DNA from: Anagrus nilaparvatae
Taxonomy: Eukaryota > Arthropoda > Insecta > Hymenoptera > Mymaridae
Direction of reading: 5' to 3'
Assembly: GCA_022575985.1 (NCBI GenBank)
Contig: JAKSXM010000014.1
Location: 15,004,001 to 15,068,000, forward strand
DNA length: 64,000 nt
The notes below the pieces were generated by a model that was given only the letters and a program-made list of their open reading frames with translations, did not search any database and was not told the DNA's origin. Positions 1 through 13,100 of the stretch are shown here, in pieces. Made by a program: the position numbers and the translations under genes. Every line of letters starts with the position of its first letter. Within the stretch, counting starts at the first letter, position 1.

Positions 1-2504
1 TGGATATATTTTTATTTTCAAAAAAGATTGTTAATTTAAATGTGACCACTGGATTATTTAATGATAATTATTCTACTCATTATCCATTAGAAATTAATAT
101 TAATTCTACTTATAATATTTGTTTCAATGAAAAAACACCTGTTCGGAATTTTAATAGAGCTGATTATAATCTCATTATTAAATTCCTTTCCGATAAGAAA
201 GTTGGTGAAATTATTGATCCTGATACAGATATTAATTGTAACTTAGAGAAACTAATAAATTTAATTCATAAGTCAATTGAACTCTATGTTCCTTATACCA
301 AAAAATTTGTGAATAATTTTCCTATTTATTTTTCTAAAGAATTAAAATTTAAAATTAAAGAGAAAAATTATATGCATTATTATTATAAAAGATTTGATGA
401 TTCTGATTATTACTATAATTTATTTAAAGATTTACGTAGTAGTTGTAAAAAATTAATTAATAGAGATGATTTACAATATAAAAAGAATGTTGAGACAAAT
501 ATAATAAATAAGCCATCTGGCTTTTATAATTATATAAAGAGCCAAAATGATAAATGTGATATTCCAACTACTATGAAATTAGATAATACAATAGTTAATA
601 ATCTTAAGGATACGGTAAATTTGTTTGCAAAAAAATTTGGTAGTGTATATACAAGAAGTAGTTTAAATTATAGGAATATTGTTGGTATCACACATAATAG
701 TCTTGGTAATATAGTTTTTACGGAGAAGGAAGTTAGTGATTGTATAGATAGTCTGTCTGACACCTTAAGTGTTGGACCAGACTACATCCATATTTTGCTT
801 ATAAAAAACTGTAAAGTAGTACTTCTAAAGCCAATTACAGAACTGTTTAATCTTTCCATTAAATTGGGTATTTACCCAGATATATGGAAAAAGTCATTTA
901 TAACGCCTACTTTCAAGAATGGTGATGTTCATGATATATCCAACTACAGACCAATAGTCAAAATTTGTATATTAGCAAAAATATTTGAAAAATTAGTTTA
1001 TGATAGGCTCTATAGGTATGTAGTGGGGTATATTATTGATGAGCAACATGGTTTTTTGGTGGGGAGATCAACTATTACTAACTTGAATGTTTTGGTTGAT
1101 GATATTGTATACAATTCCTGTGAAGGCTATAATACCGATATTATTTACACAGACTTTCAGAGAGCGTTTGATAAGGTTGATTGTAATATTTTAATAAGTA
1201 AACTTGAATACTATGGTATCCATAGCAATCTATTAAAATGGTTTAGATCTCTGCTAACTGGAAGAACGCAAAGAGTGAAGATTGAGAGTGTTGTTTCAAC
1301 TGATGAAATCTTAGTTACATCTGGAGTTGGTCAAGGATCTAATCTTGGACCACTTCTATTTCTAATTTATATTAATGATATTAAGTACTCTGTACAACAC
1401 TCTAAATTCTTACTCTTTGCTGATGACCTTAAACTGTATAAATGTATTAAAACTTTTGATGATTATTTATTGCTGCAAAATGATTTGTCAAGTGTTAATG
1501 AATGGTGCACTAGAAACAATATGATATTGGAAATAAAAAAATGCTCAGCTGTTACCTATGGTAAAAAGAGAATTTTTGAATATGATTATAAAATTAATGA
1601 TGTAGTGTTGAATAGAAGTAGAGTCATAAAAGATCTTGGAATTTATTTTGATTCAACATTAACTTTCCAAAATCATGTTGATTTTATTGTTGCCAAGGTG
1701 TCAAAAATTATAAATTTTTTAAAAAGACATACAAGAGACTTCAGATCAGTTGATGTATTTAGAAGAGTCTATTTTTCTTATATATATAATGCTATAATGT
1801 ATGGCTCCCAAATTTGGGGAACATTAAATATGGGGCAATTAAAACAACTTGAGGCTTTAAACCATAAGTTTTTTAGGTTTGTGGCCTATAGGATAGGGAT
1901 GCCCATGTCTTTAATAGACCATGATTACCTTCCTATTGCAACAAAGTTGGATATTGCCACTATTACTAGTGCTATTAAGAAGACTGACCTTATCTATCTT
2001 AGTAAAATTATCAATAATTTTATTGATTCTGAATCGATCTTATCAAAGTTACTTTTTCGTGTACCTCAACGTAGTCTTAGATCTCTTAATTATGTCTTTG
2101 AGATGCCATATCATCTGAATAAATTCTCAAACAAATCGGTCTCAATAAGAATTTGTTCTACTTATAATAACCATAAAGATCTGTTTGATGTGTTTAGTGA
2201 TTCTATTTATACAGTTAGAGGCCTTACATGTAAGATATTAAACTACAAATAAACAACCTTGACTTTATTAATTTGTGATACTTGACTATGAATAAATTTT
2301 TAGATAGGCAAAAAGAATATATATAAAAATCAAAATAAAAAATTATATTATAATACTTATTTTTTAACTTAAATTTTATAACATCTTAGATTACTCTGCA
2401 TTTCAATAAATTTGCAAAAATTATATCTATTTAACTTTTAATGTAATGATTTTTTGGGATCATTGATCCTGTGTATTAAATAAAATAAAATAAAATAAAT
2501 AAAA
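1..2504 (+). mobile_element. Non-LTR retrotransposon (LINE), 3' part
   Basis: The 3' portion of a LINE, open at the left edge of the window. It consists of the reverse-transcriptase reading frame (to 2252), an untranslated stretch of about 220 bp, and a terminal tail of AATAA/TAAA units at about 2477-2504, which is how many Jockey-superfamily elements end. It lies upstream of the first visible sidestep exon and so is probably inside an intron of that gene. The long intact frame suggests a fairly young insertion. Confidence 0.85.
3..2252 (+). CDS. LINE ORF2: endonuclease C-terminus and reverse transcriptase (partial)
   Basis: The frame is open from the window edge to a stop at 2250-2252, giving about 750 residues. 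The real start lies outside; the GTG at 42 is not a credible start. The first 40 residues resemble the end of an AP-like endonuclease, where a Y-S-T-H-Y-P segment sits at the usual SDH-P position. Reverse-transcriptase motifs follow in order: SNYRPI near residue 300, YTDFQRAFDKVD near 370, GVGQGSNLGPLLFLIYINDI near 430 and the catalytic FADDLKLY near 460. A C-terminal region typical of Jockey-like elements follows. The product would reverse-transcribe its own RNA at a nicked target. There is no internal stop or frameshift. The clade (Jockey, CR1 or a relative) cannot be settled by eye. Confidence 0.85.
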   Translation, partial: DIFLFSKKIVNLNVTTGLFNDNYSTHYPLEININSTYNICFNEKTPVRNFNRADYNLIIKFLSDKKVGEIIDPDTDINCNLEKLINLIHKSIELYVPYTKKFVNNFPIYFSKELKFKIKEKNYMHYYYKRFDDSDYYYNLFKDLRSSCKKLINRDDLQYKKNVETNIINKPSGFYNYIKSQNDKCDIPTTMKLDNTIVNNLKDTVNLFAKKFGSVYTRSSLNYRNIVGITHNSLGNIVFTEKEVSDCIDSLSDTLSVGPDYIHILLIKNCKVVLLKPITELFNLSIKLGIYPDIWKKSFITPTFKNGDVHDISNYRPIVKICILAKIFEKLVYDRLYRYVVGYIIDEQHGFLVGRSTITNLNVLVDDIVYNSCEGYNTDIIYTDFQRAFDKVDCNILISKLEYYGIHSNLLKWFRSLLTGRTQRVKIESVVSTDEILVTSGVGQGSNLGPLLFLIYINDIKYSVQHSKFLLFADDLKLYKCIKTFDDYLLLQNDLSSVNEWCTRNNMILEIKKCSAVTYGKKRIFEYDYKINDVVLNRSRVIKDLGIYFDSTLTFQNHVDFIVAKVSKIINFLKRHTRDFRSVDVFRRVYFSYIYNAIMYGSQIWGTLNMGQLKQLEALNHKFFRFVAYRIGMPMSLIDHDYLPIATKLDIATITSAIKKTDLIYLSKIINNFIDSESILSKLLFRVPQRSLRSLNYVFEMPYHLNKFSNKSVSIRICSTYNNHKDLFDVFSDSIYTVRGLTCKILNYK

Positions 2505-2882
2505 GCAAACATTATTTTAAACCCCATCAATTTTTTTTTTTTTTTAATTTTAAAGAAACGTACGTTTTTATTAAAAATTTAACTAAGTACGCATAAATTA
2601 CATTTTAATATAGAATATAAATTACATTATAATATACACAGACCCACAAATAAATAATTAAAAATACCATAAAAAATAAAAAAATGAAAAAAATTTTTTT
2701 ACCAGCTTTAAAAATATTTTATAAAATTTTATTAAAAATTTTTTTTAGTCAGAATCATAGTTATCCTCCTCTATTACGGTTACACAATCTTGCATGCTGT
2801 AATTATATATGTCCAAATCAGAATCATCAAAAGTATTTGTGCTTGAATCACTTTGGAAATTGTCAAATCATCAAATTCTACA
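2253..2882. other. LINE 3' untranslated region and AT-rich flank
   Basis: Holds the LINE 3' UTR and its tail up to about 2504, then AT-rich sequence with homopolymer T and A runs. No gene or exon is seen. Confidence 0.5.
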
Positions 2883-3208
2883 CTGTAAAAAAAATCCGCT
2901 TGCCGCAAGCGGAATTTCGCTTGTAGCTAGCGGAATTTATTTTTTCGTCAAACGATTGCAAATCACTTGAAACATAAAGAAAATTAAAAAAAAATGTTTT
3001 TCCCGCTTACTTGGGATATGCGTATATCGGTATGATGAGATTTGAGAAAATTTTGAAATAATAAATGAAAAAATGTTTGTTTTTAATTTTCTTTACGTTT
3101 CAAGTCATTTGCAATCGTTTGCAAAGAAAAAAAAATCCTCTAGCCACAAGTGAAATTCCGCTAGCCGTTAGCGGATTGTCGGTTTGCGGCAAGCGGAATT
3201 TTTTTTCT
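2883..3208. repeat. Fold-back MITE, copy 1
   Basis: Two arms of about 120 bp face each other. The left arm (about 2883-3000) runs from CCGCTTGCCGCAAGCGGAAT to CGTCAAACGATTGCAAATCA. The right arm (about 3085-3208) holds the reverse complement with point differences. Each arm also contains its own small hairpins built from GCTTGCCGCAAGC and GCTAGC. A second copy lies at 31134-31404. It has no coding capacity and is probably a non-autonomous DNA element. Confidence 0.75.
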
Positions 3209-3968
3209 TTTTTTATTTTTTTTAAAGTTTTTTTTAAAATTTTTATATTGAACTTTCAAAAATGATGGCTGAAAGGTTAATATTTTCCAAACAACTTTAA
3301 TCTGACATAAAATCCTTAAAAATCAATATAACACTTACAGATTTTGAAAATCATCTGGTTTCAAAAAATTTTAATGAAAAAGAAATATCCATTTTTAAGA
3401 TCTTGACCGACATTTTGTGCTATTTATCCGTGGAAATCCCCTAAAAAATAGTTATTTGCGAAAAATTAGAAAAATTTCGTAAATGTAAAAAAAAAATAAA
3501 AATTCTAAATTTTTGTTGTTGAAAATTTATTAACTTATTCGGAAATTAAATATTTTTTTGTTGCAGTAATTGACTTGTTTTTATTTATATATTTAAAAAT
3601 ATTAACTTTATAGACTTTTTATGATCAAAATTAAACTTCTAATATAAAATACTTTTAATGAATGTTCTTAGTACAGAATACCCATTTCAATGAGTATTAA
3701 AAAAAAATCCATTAGAAACAATAAGTCTTTAATTTCTTTGAAATAATTATTTTACTATGTATTGAAATTGTTTTATTTTAAAAAATATTAAGTAAAAAGT
3801 TAGAAAATAAAGTGTCTTTTAAGAGAATTTTAATTATATCATGTAATTTTTGCTGATAAAAATATTTCAAAAGAAAAAAAAAAGAAATATTAAAATGAAG
3901 ATAAGACTTTGAATGAACTTTATTTCTTCGTATTTTAATAAGAACTAAACTTTTATTTTAATTTTCAG
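3209..3968. other. Intron sequence upstream of the first visible sidestep exon
   Basis: AT-rich non-coding DNA ending in a polypyrimidine stretch and the acceptor TTTTCAG at 3962-3968. No other exon or element was recognised. Confidence 0.6.
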
Positions 3969-4128
3969 AATAAAAAACTTGAACACAATATTGAAGATGG
4001 GATTCTTTTAGCTTCCGATAGTTTAACGATCAGATATTTGACATTAAGTTACAATGGTGATTATTCTTGCTTAGTTAAGAATCCCATAGGTGAAACGAGA
4101 AGTTCATCCTTTGCCGTTCGAATGAAAT
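3969..4128 (+). CDS. sidestep-like exon A: C-terminal half of an Ig domain
   Basis: The acceptor is TTTTCAG at 3962-3968 and the donor GTAAGT at 4129. It reads in frame from its first base and ends one base into a codon. It encodes the strands around the second Ig cysteine, with LTIRYLTLSYNGDYSC as the conserved Y-x-C region and KNPIGETRSS as the last turn. Confidence 0.85.
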
Positions 4129-7100
4129 GTAAGTAGCATTTCAGTTTTTTTCAGCTAACATGGTTTTTAGAAGAATGTTTTGAAATAAAAATATGTTTCT
4201 GCTTAGACAAACCAAGATGTAGAGCAGGCTTTGAAAGACACGATTTTGTGGCGACGAGTAAAGAAACTATAATGTTACCTTGTGAAATAGACGCAGATCC
4301 GGAAGACGGTGTAAGGTTTTCATGGACTCGTAACATTAGCGTCGGTGATGTTTTTCCTATAGTTAATCCACGTACACACCGCAAAGGTTTAAGTAGTATT
4401 CTTGAATACAAACTAGTTAATGATGACGATTTTGGTACCTTGGCTTGTTGGGCTAGTAATATCGTTGGAAGGCAAAAATTTCCTTGTATATTTAACATTG
4501 TACAAGCAAGTAAGTAAAAAAAAAAATATATATATAATTATATATCTTCAAATACACTTGTAATTAAATGAAACATTAAGAGCAAAAATAATGTCTTACA
4601 TTTATAGAACCACCGCAAAAACCTATCGACTGCAGACTTCGCAATGAAAGTACAGCGATTGAGGTAAATTGCATCCCTGGCTCGAATGGTGGTTTACCAC
4701 AGCACTTTTTATTAGAAGTAAGAGGAAATACAGAAGAAAATTTAGGAAACCTTCAAATACCTCAAAACGATCAAGGGTTAGCTGGTGACGCGCCAGCAAT
4801 ATATCAAGAAGAAAATCAAGAACCCAATTTCTTGATACGTGATTTAGAGCCTGGTTTTAATTATACGATTATTGTTTATGCTGTAAATAATCAAGGAAGA
4901 AGTCTTCCTGTTTTAATTGATAATGTTTGGATTCTGGATATCGAAAAAAATAACTTACAAAGTAGAACTGCGTTTCTTGAAAGTTTTACAAGAGTTATCC
5001 AATATGACAATTTACAAAGTTCTATATTATTTTTTGGAATTATGGGTAAGTTTGCTTAAAAAAAATACACATAAATAAAATTTTTTTTATAATATACGTA
5101 AAATACAAAAAACGTTTTTTTAAATTAAAAAAAAATTCTGATTTTATTATAGTATAAAGTGTATTATCGATTTTTAGTACATATACTATTTTTTTGCCCT
5201 TATAAATAGATGTTTCGTTTTGCACATATATAAATATCACTTCGGGCTATATACGTGATATAAAACATGAATTTTATATATGTTGGTGATCGAACATATT
5301 GTAGTAACATATTATATATATATATATATATATATGGGCATATCCATTACTTTTCATACAAAAGTGTGCGCACCCATGACTCCGATCAGGCTCAAATTTT
5401 TAGGGGTGGTTTGAAGTAACAAAAAACTCAGCCAGCCAAAATTTCAGCCATTTTGCAGGACGGGTTGCCGAGATACAAGCTCTAAAAGGTCCAAAAATAG
5501 CTGTTTTTAGCCAATTTTCAAAAACTTACTGGGCTTCAAGGATTACTCCAAAAAACATCCGGCTGGTCTCATTTTTTTCCTTGAACATTCAAATTTTACC
5601 AAAAAAATTTTCAAAAAGTTTCATGGAGTTGATTTTTACTGGCATTGATTAACGTAAGATTTATTTTTCAAAAAAAGCTGATTTTTGAACTTGAATTGTA
5701 ACTCAGCATCATTAGCTAAAGACTTCGAGTTGGTTTCATTAAAAGCGTCTATCAAAGACCTTTCAAATGAGACCTTAAACGTTAAAAAAGCTTATCAGGG
5801 ACCGGAGATATAAGCAATTTAAAGTTTGCTGTTTCCGAAAATATCGATTTTTTAACAACTTTAATCGTCTGCAAAATTTTTCTCTGAGCACTTTAAGGGC
5901 TGAAAATTTTAGGAGAGCTTCTTTTGATATTAAAAAAAATTCCCTAAAAATTTGGGCGATGGTATTGGCTTCTGTTCGTAGATATAAGACTCTGAAAATG
6001 TGTAATAATTGGACCAATATTAGCCAATAAATGGTCAAGGGGTCAACCAAAAAATTTTTCTTCAATATTCGAATAGCCAGGGAAAAATGAGCTGATTAAA
6101 AAAAAAAAAAAATTTATTTTTGACCGAAAAATAAGCAAGTTATCATCATTTTAAGATTTTTTAAAAAATTTTCCAAAAATCCCATTTTTAGGGTCATTAT
6201 ACAGTATTCTAACTCGAAATAATGATAACTCGCTTATTTTTCGGTCTAAAATAAAAATTTTTTTTTTTAAATTGTCGAATTTTTTCCTGCCTATTCGAAT
6301 ATTTACAAAAAAGAAACTTCTTATATGCAAAAATTATTTTTTTTGGGCAAATTACTTTAGAACTTACTTTATTTTGTCAATGTATTCGGGTAGTTTATTT
6401 ATTTATTTAGACCATAATTACTTACAGAGTATTTACATAAAAGTTAAGATATATAATATATACAAAACGATACATAGATTTTCCGTAAAGTAGCCCCTGA
6501 GACAAATCGAGTTTGTCTGTGCGGGTAAATGGTATGAATCATAAGAATAAGTTTAGTTATAAAATAAAAAATATAAAAGTGTATAAAATAAAATACAAAA
6601 TATATAAAAATGTACAAAATATGACAAGTAAAGTACAATATAATATAATTTATAGAAATTTAGAAGCATTTAGCGAATACAATAACAAAATATAATGAGT
6701 TTATTTGTAATATTTTAATAAAATGTGCATAAATCTTCAAGTTAGCTAAAATTAGATAACAAATATAAATATAGACTATAAATATAGACTAGAATTGTAG
6801 TTCATTTTGTAGGAAGTCTAAAAGCTTTGTTTTTAAGGCTTTAGTTGAAGAGTAACTGAGGTTCTTAGCATCATGAGGTAAAGAGTTGTATAGTTTTAAA
6901 GAAGTTACATATGGGCTTTTTTTGTAAATATCTTTATGTATGTTTGGTAATTTTAGACGATCTGTTCTATCGCTGTATGTGGAGTTAATACGTAAGGCAA
7001 CCAATTCCTTATAGTAATAGGACAAGGAATTAAGTTTATACATCTGCCTTACACTATGGAATTGAACATTATCAATATTGATGACTTTGATAATCTTATT

Positions 7101-10100
7101 TTGAAATGATTGTAGTATTTTGAGTGCATTATCATAAGCGCATCCCCAAACGGAAATGGCATAAGCCACCACTCCAAGAAAAAGTGAATAATAAATAATT
7201 TTAAGTATACTTTTATTAATATGTCTTAGTTTATAGAAGATGAATAAAAGGTATTTAACCTTTTTTAATGTATTATTTACGTGAATATCCCAGCGCATAT
7301 GCTGATCAAAATAAATTCCTAAGTACTTGCAAGACGAGACTCTTGTCAGATTATGATTTGCAATTGTAATGGAGAAGTTGTTATCAGGCAAACTATTCCT
7401 TTTAATACCAAAAGTGATATACATGGATTTATTTAGGTTAAGCGTTAATTTATTTTTAACAAACCAAATATTTATTGAATTTAGAGATTGAATTATAATG
7501 TTTTTAGCTAATATCCAGTTTTTTTGTAATGCAAATACCGCAGTATCATCAGCATATGAGAAGATATGAGGAGCTAGAGAAAGTAAATCATTAATATAAA
7601 TGAGGAATAAGTAGGGTCCCAAAATGGAGCCCTGAGGTACTCCTATATCAATAGGTTTATATTCACTTCTCGTATCCCCAAGTCTGACCGCATGCTGACG
7701 GTTCTGCAAATAGTTCTTAAATAAGTTGAGCGGGGTACCCCTGACTCCATATCTCTCCAATTTTTTAAGCAAGATTTGATGATTGACTGTATCAAAAGCT
7801 TTGGAGAGGTCTAAGAACGTCCCAACCACAGCATTACCCTCATTTAATCCATTGTAGATTAAATCAGAGACTTTATGCAGTGCTTGTTTTGTTCCAATTC
7901 CACTCAAAAAACCAAATTGATGTTCAGAGATTATTTTATATTTATTCATAAAGGAGTGTAATCTTTTAAAAATTACTTTTTCAAAAATCTTTGCCAAGTT
8001 TGAAATTAGAGATATTGGTCTGTAATTTGACATGTTATCCTTGTCACCAGATTTAAAAATCGGAATAATGTCAGCTTTTTTGAGGTCAGCTGGCCATATT
8101 CCTCCACCGATACATGTGTTAAAAATAAAAGCTAGCGGTTTGGCTATTAGGGGAGCTAAAGCTTTAATTACTTTTATATGAATATTATCGACTCCACCAC
8201 ACTTGTCTCCCATGTTTCTGATGATGTTAGTGATTTCATGTGAATTGGTTGCTTTTAAGTATAGGGAGTCACAATTTCTGCTTATTGAATCAAGGTCAAG
8301 ATTGGAGTCAGGTATGTTAGAAGCCAGCTCAATGCCCACGTTGTTAAAGTAATTATTGAAACTTGCTGCTATCTGGTTCTTTTCTTTAATTATTAGGTTT
8401 CCAAGTTTAATAGATTTAATTTCATTTTTTGTATTAGTTTTATTTTTTCCTAATTTTGAATTAATGAAATTCCAGATTTTTTTTGAGGAGCTAAGATTTT
8501 TTTGGGCATGAATAGTATCGCTAAGGTTTTTAGCAGCAATAATTGCCTTTTTTAGGGTTTTGCAAAATTTATTGTAATGTTTTTTTAAAAAGTAGGAATT
8601 ATTATTATTTTTGATTAAATTATATAAGAAATCTTTATGATTAATTGAATTTAATAGGCCTTTTGTCATCCAATGTTTGCGATATTTCTTCTTTTTTACT
8701 TTTGCTTTGTGCTTTTTTTGGCCCAAAAAAATAATTTTTGCGTATAAGAAGTTTCTTTTTTGTAAATATTCGAATAGGCAGGAAAAAATTCGACAATTTA
8801 AAAAAAAAAATTTTTATTTTAGACCGAAAAATAAGCGAGTTATCATTATTTCGAGTTAGAATACTGTATAATGACCCTAAAAATGGGATTTTTGGAAAAT
8901 TTTTTAAAAAATCTTAAAATGATGATAACTTGCTTATTTTTCGGTCAAAAATAAAATTTTTTTTTTTAAAATCAGCTCATTTTTCCCTGGCTATTCGAAT
9001 ATTGAAGAAGAAAAATTTTTTGGTTGACCCCTTGACCATTTATTGGCCAATATTGGTCCAATTATTACACATTTTCAGAGTCTTATATCTACGAACAGAA
9101 GCCAATACCATCGCCCAAATTTTTAGGGAATTTTTTTTTAATATTAAAAGAAGCTCTTCTAAAATTTTCAGCCCTTAAAGTGCTCAGAGAAAAATTTTGC
9201 AGACGATTAAAGTTGTTAAAAAATCGATATTTTCGGAAACAGCAAACTTTCAATTTCTTATATCTCCGGTCCCTGATAAGCTTTTTTAACGTTTAAGGTC
9301 TCATTTGAAAGGTATTTGATAGACGCTTTTAATGAAACCAAGCCGAAGTCTTTAGCTAATGATGCTGAGTCACAATTCAAGTTCAAAAATCAGCATTTTT
9401 TGAAAAATAAATCTTACGTTAATCAATGCCAGTAAAAATCAACTCGATGAAACTTTTTGAAAATTTTTTTGGTAAAAGTTGAATGTTCAAGGAAAAAAAT
9501 GAGACCAGCCGGATGTTTTTTGGACTAATCCTTGAAGCCCAGTAAGTTTTTGAAAATTGGCTAAAAACAGCTATTTTTGGACCTTTCAGAGCTTGTATCT
9601 CGGCAACCCGTTCTGCAAAATGGCTGAAATTTTGGCTGGCTGAGTTTTTTGTAACTTCAAACCACCCCTAAAAATTTGAGCCTGATCGGAGTCGTGGGTG
9701 CGCACACTTTTGTATGAAAAGTAATGGATATGCATATTTTACTACTATATTTGAACATTTATCTGTGTGAATGTGTATTCGTTTCATCATCAGGCTCGAA
9801 CCAATGAACCAATGAACCAATTAAATTATAAAACCGGTGTCTAAGAACGGTAAGAAAAAAGTATGCGGGTGACATAGGTCACAGTTTTGCTATCGTACTT
9901 TTGGTTATATTCAATTTTTACTATTTTTAGAAAAACTAAAACTTTTTTTAAATTTGGTTAAAAAGTGAAATATCTTATAAATGAGATAAAATTTTAATGT
10001 TACGATTGGTATTACTTGATTCGAAACTATTTTATACGTACTCAAAAGATTCAGGACGCCAAATTACAATCTATAGTTAAGGATGTAAGTTGAAAAAATA

Positions 10101-13100
10101 CCCAAGATACCTTCCGTTTTTAGGCTATTTCCCAAATAACGCAGTCATTTTGAAATTCATTCCGGTTGATTTCATTTTTTTTCTCATAAGTCCCACCTTT
10201 CAATTCCTGTAAACCTCAATTTTTCATCACCGATTCTCATCGCTATTATAATCAATAAACTAAATGCTCATATTTGGTCCAAAATGACAAAATTTTAAAT
10301 TTCTGCTAAAATTGTACTTTTTTATGAAAATGAGCTATAAAGCTCATATATAGTGTCTCAAAAATTTTGTACAAGTTCCAAGTTTCTTTGTTAAACCTTT
10401 TAGCTTTAGATGATTCTGAGATATGGCTCTACAAAGATAATAATAAAATAATTTTTTTTAATGTTCGAAAAAAATGTTCGAGACCAATTAAAGGGGTTTT
10501 TTTTTTTTAATTGCAAGATATTAGCGATATTTGGAAAATTGCCTAAAAACCCTATTGTACTATAATATTGTTGTAACATCGAGTCCTGTATTTCTAAGCC
10601 CAGCAGTCCTGTTGGAATAAACGGAAGGTATTTTATGTATTTTTTCATATATCTAAACACTATGGTGTAAATAAATGTACAAAATTACACAACAACACTC
10701 TATGGCGGGTAATAATTATTTTTTACACTCTATGTTGTGTAAAAATTTTTGTTGTACATCTTATACGCGGTAATATTTTATAATTACAATATATAAATGG
10801 TAAATTTATAAATTACACTATTAGAAATAAATATCTATAAATAATATGACTTTGAACACCAAACAATGGTTTCTTTATACAAAAATTGTATTAATTCTTC
10901 GGTATTAAATTTAGCAATAACCTCTATACAAATATTTTATATCATAAACATGTTTTATATTTTGAGGTTATTGTGAACTTCAACGAATTTTTTTTTTAGT
11001 TCCTCATCTACACCGCTATCATCTTTGATTTTTGATATTCGATAGTTTTTTTAAAAAAAATAATAATTCATAAGTTGGTATCTATTCGATACCATTTAAT
11101 TGGATGCGTACTGTTTTTTATTATTAATTTCTATTTAATTAAAAAAAATTATCAAATATCAAAAATCGAAGACGATTCTGGTGTAGTGGAACGAAAAAAA
11201 AAATTTTTATAAAAGGAAAAATTTTTGTAATTAATTTTTGGCTTCAGAAAATCCCTCCCGATCGAGCTGATTTTTTCACCACTTTTTATGTATACAAAAT
11301 ATGTTTCCTGTGAAATTTTCAGCCCTCTAGGCGCTCAGGAAACCTAGTTATACCCAAAAGAAGTTTTTTAGATTTCTTCGGTTTTTTCAAAAAAAAATTA
11401 TTTTTTTTTTTTTTTTAATTTTTAAAATCGACTAGATGATTAAAAAAAATAGTACCCAGACATAAAAAGTTGTAAAATTTCCCGCTAAATCCGAATTTGA
11501 GGTCAGTTTTTTGAAATTTTGCCCCTGGGCGGCTCAAACTGCTTTTTTCGGCTTAGAGCGGGAGATTTTGAACTGCCCAAATTCAACAACTTTTATAAGG
11601 CTCAAACCTGGATAGAATTGGTCTAAATACTATATACTTTGATGTGATAAATGTCGCTGGGTGGTTATATGCCCTTTAAAAAGCGTCAGAAGCATAATAA
11701 TGGCTTTTTTAAATCAAATTTTAACGTTAAAATCACATTTTTTAAGCGCCCTATAGTATTTTTTAATTATATTTGTACTTAAATGACTTTTTATGCTTTT
11801 TATACATAAACTTTATATTTTTCAAAGCTTTTCAGTCCATTAATTCACGCGTCTCCAATAAAATTCGTATCTATGCGTATTTCATTGAAAATTAAAATTT
11901 GAAAAAATTGACACTTAAACACTTAAACCTCACAAAGTAATTAAAAAACTTCTGGTTAGTCTTATTTTTTTGATGTAAGTGTCACTTTTCAAACGCCGTA
12001 AATGGCAATTTTTTATCACTAATTTTCTCATCAATGTAGCCAATTAACCAAATGGCCATTTTTGGCTAAAAATGACCAATTTTTAAATTACTGCCAAATT
12101 CGTAATTTTTGACCAAAAAGGATTTTATATGTCTCAAAAATTTTTTTCAAGCTTCCAGTTTCCAAAAATTCTTTACTTGTCTCATTTTCTTGAGTCGTTT
12201 TTAAGATATGGCTCTTCAAAGTTAACTTTAAAAATGAGCTTTTTTAAAGAAATCATAACATTGAGATCCCGACTTCAAATTATCATATCTGATTTACAAA
12301 TAATTAAAAAAGGTATGGAGTAAAGAATTTTTGGAAATTTGCAGCTTTTGGAAATATTTTGAGACATATAAAACCCTTTTTTGTCAAAAATTACGAATTT
12401 GGCATCTATTTAAAAATTGGTCATTTTTAACCGAAAATGACAATTTGGTTAATTGGCTACAGTGATAAGAGAATTAATGATAAAAAATTGCGGTTGACGG
12501 CGTTTTAAAGGGAATACTAACACCAAAAAAATAAGACCAACCAGAAGTTTTTTGGTTTCTTTGTGAGGTTTAAGTGTAAGTGTTTTAAGTGTTTAAGTGT
12601 CAATTTTTTCAAATTTTAATTTTCAAAGAAATACGCATAGATACGCATTTTATTGAAGACGCGTGAATTAATGGACTGAAAAGCTTTGAAAAATATCAAG
12701 TTTATGTATAAAAAGCATAAAAAAGTCATTTGAGTACAAATATAATTAAAAAATACTATACGGCGCTTATAAAATGTGGTTTTAACGTTAAAATTTGATT
12801 TAAAAAAGCCATTATTATGCTTCTGACGCTTTTTAAAGGGCATATAACCACCCAGCGACATTTATCACATCAAAGTATATAGTATTTAGACCAATTCTAT
12901 CCAGGTTTGAGCCTTATAAAAGTTGTTGAATTTGGGCAGTTCAAAATCTCCCGCTCTAAGCCGAAAAAAGCAGTTTGAGCCGCCCAGGGGCAAAATTTCA
13001 AAAAACTGACCTCAAATTCGGATTCAGCGGAAAATTTTACAACTTTTTATGTCTGGGTACTATTTTTTTAATCATCTAGTCGATTTTAAAAATTGAAAAA

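Larger units (their letters stand above)
5338..9733. mobile_element. Long palindromic (fold-back) element split by a LINE
   Basis: The arms are about 5338-6352 and 8716-9733, each near 1 kb and nearly exact reverse complements along their whole length. The outer ends read GCATATCCATTACTTTTC and its complement; the inner ends read AATTATTTTTTTTGGGC and its complement. Without the 2.3-kb LINE in the middle it would be a palindrome of about 2 kb with almost no loop. Neither arm has a real reading frame; short ORFs there are mirror images of each other. No convincing target-site duplication is visible beyond TA-rich flanks. Probably a non-autonomous DNA element. Confidence 0.85.

Noticed and set aside
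5775..6065. 96-aa ORF and its counterpart at 8930-9178
   Set aside because: They are the two arms of the palindromic element translated in opposite directions, sharing the string KNFLVDPLTIYW; an artefact of the inverted repeat.
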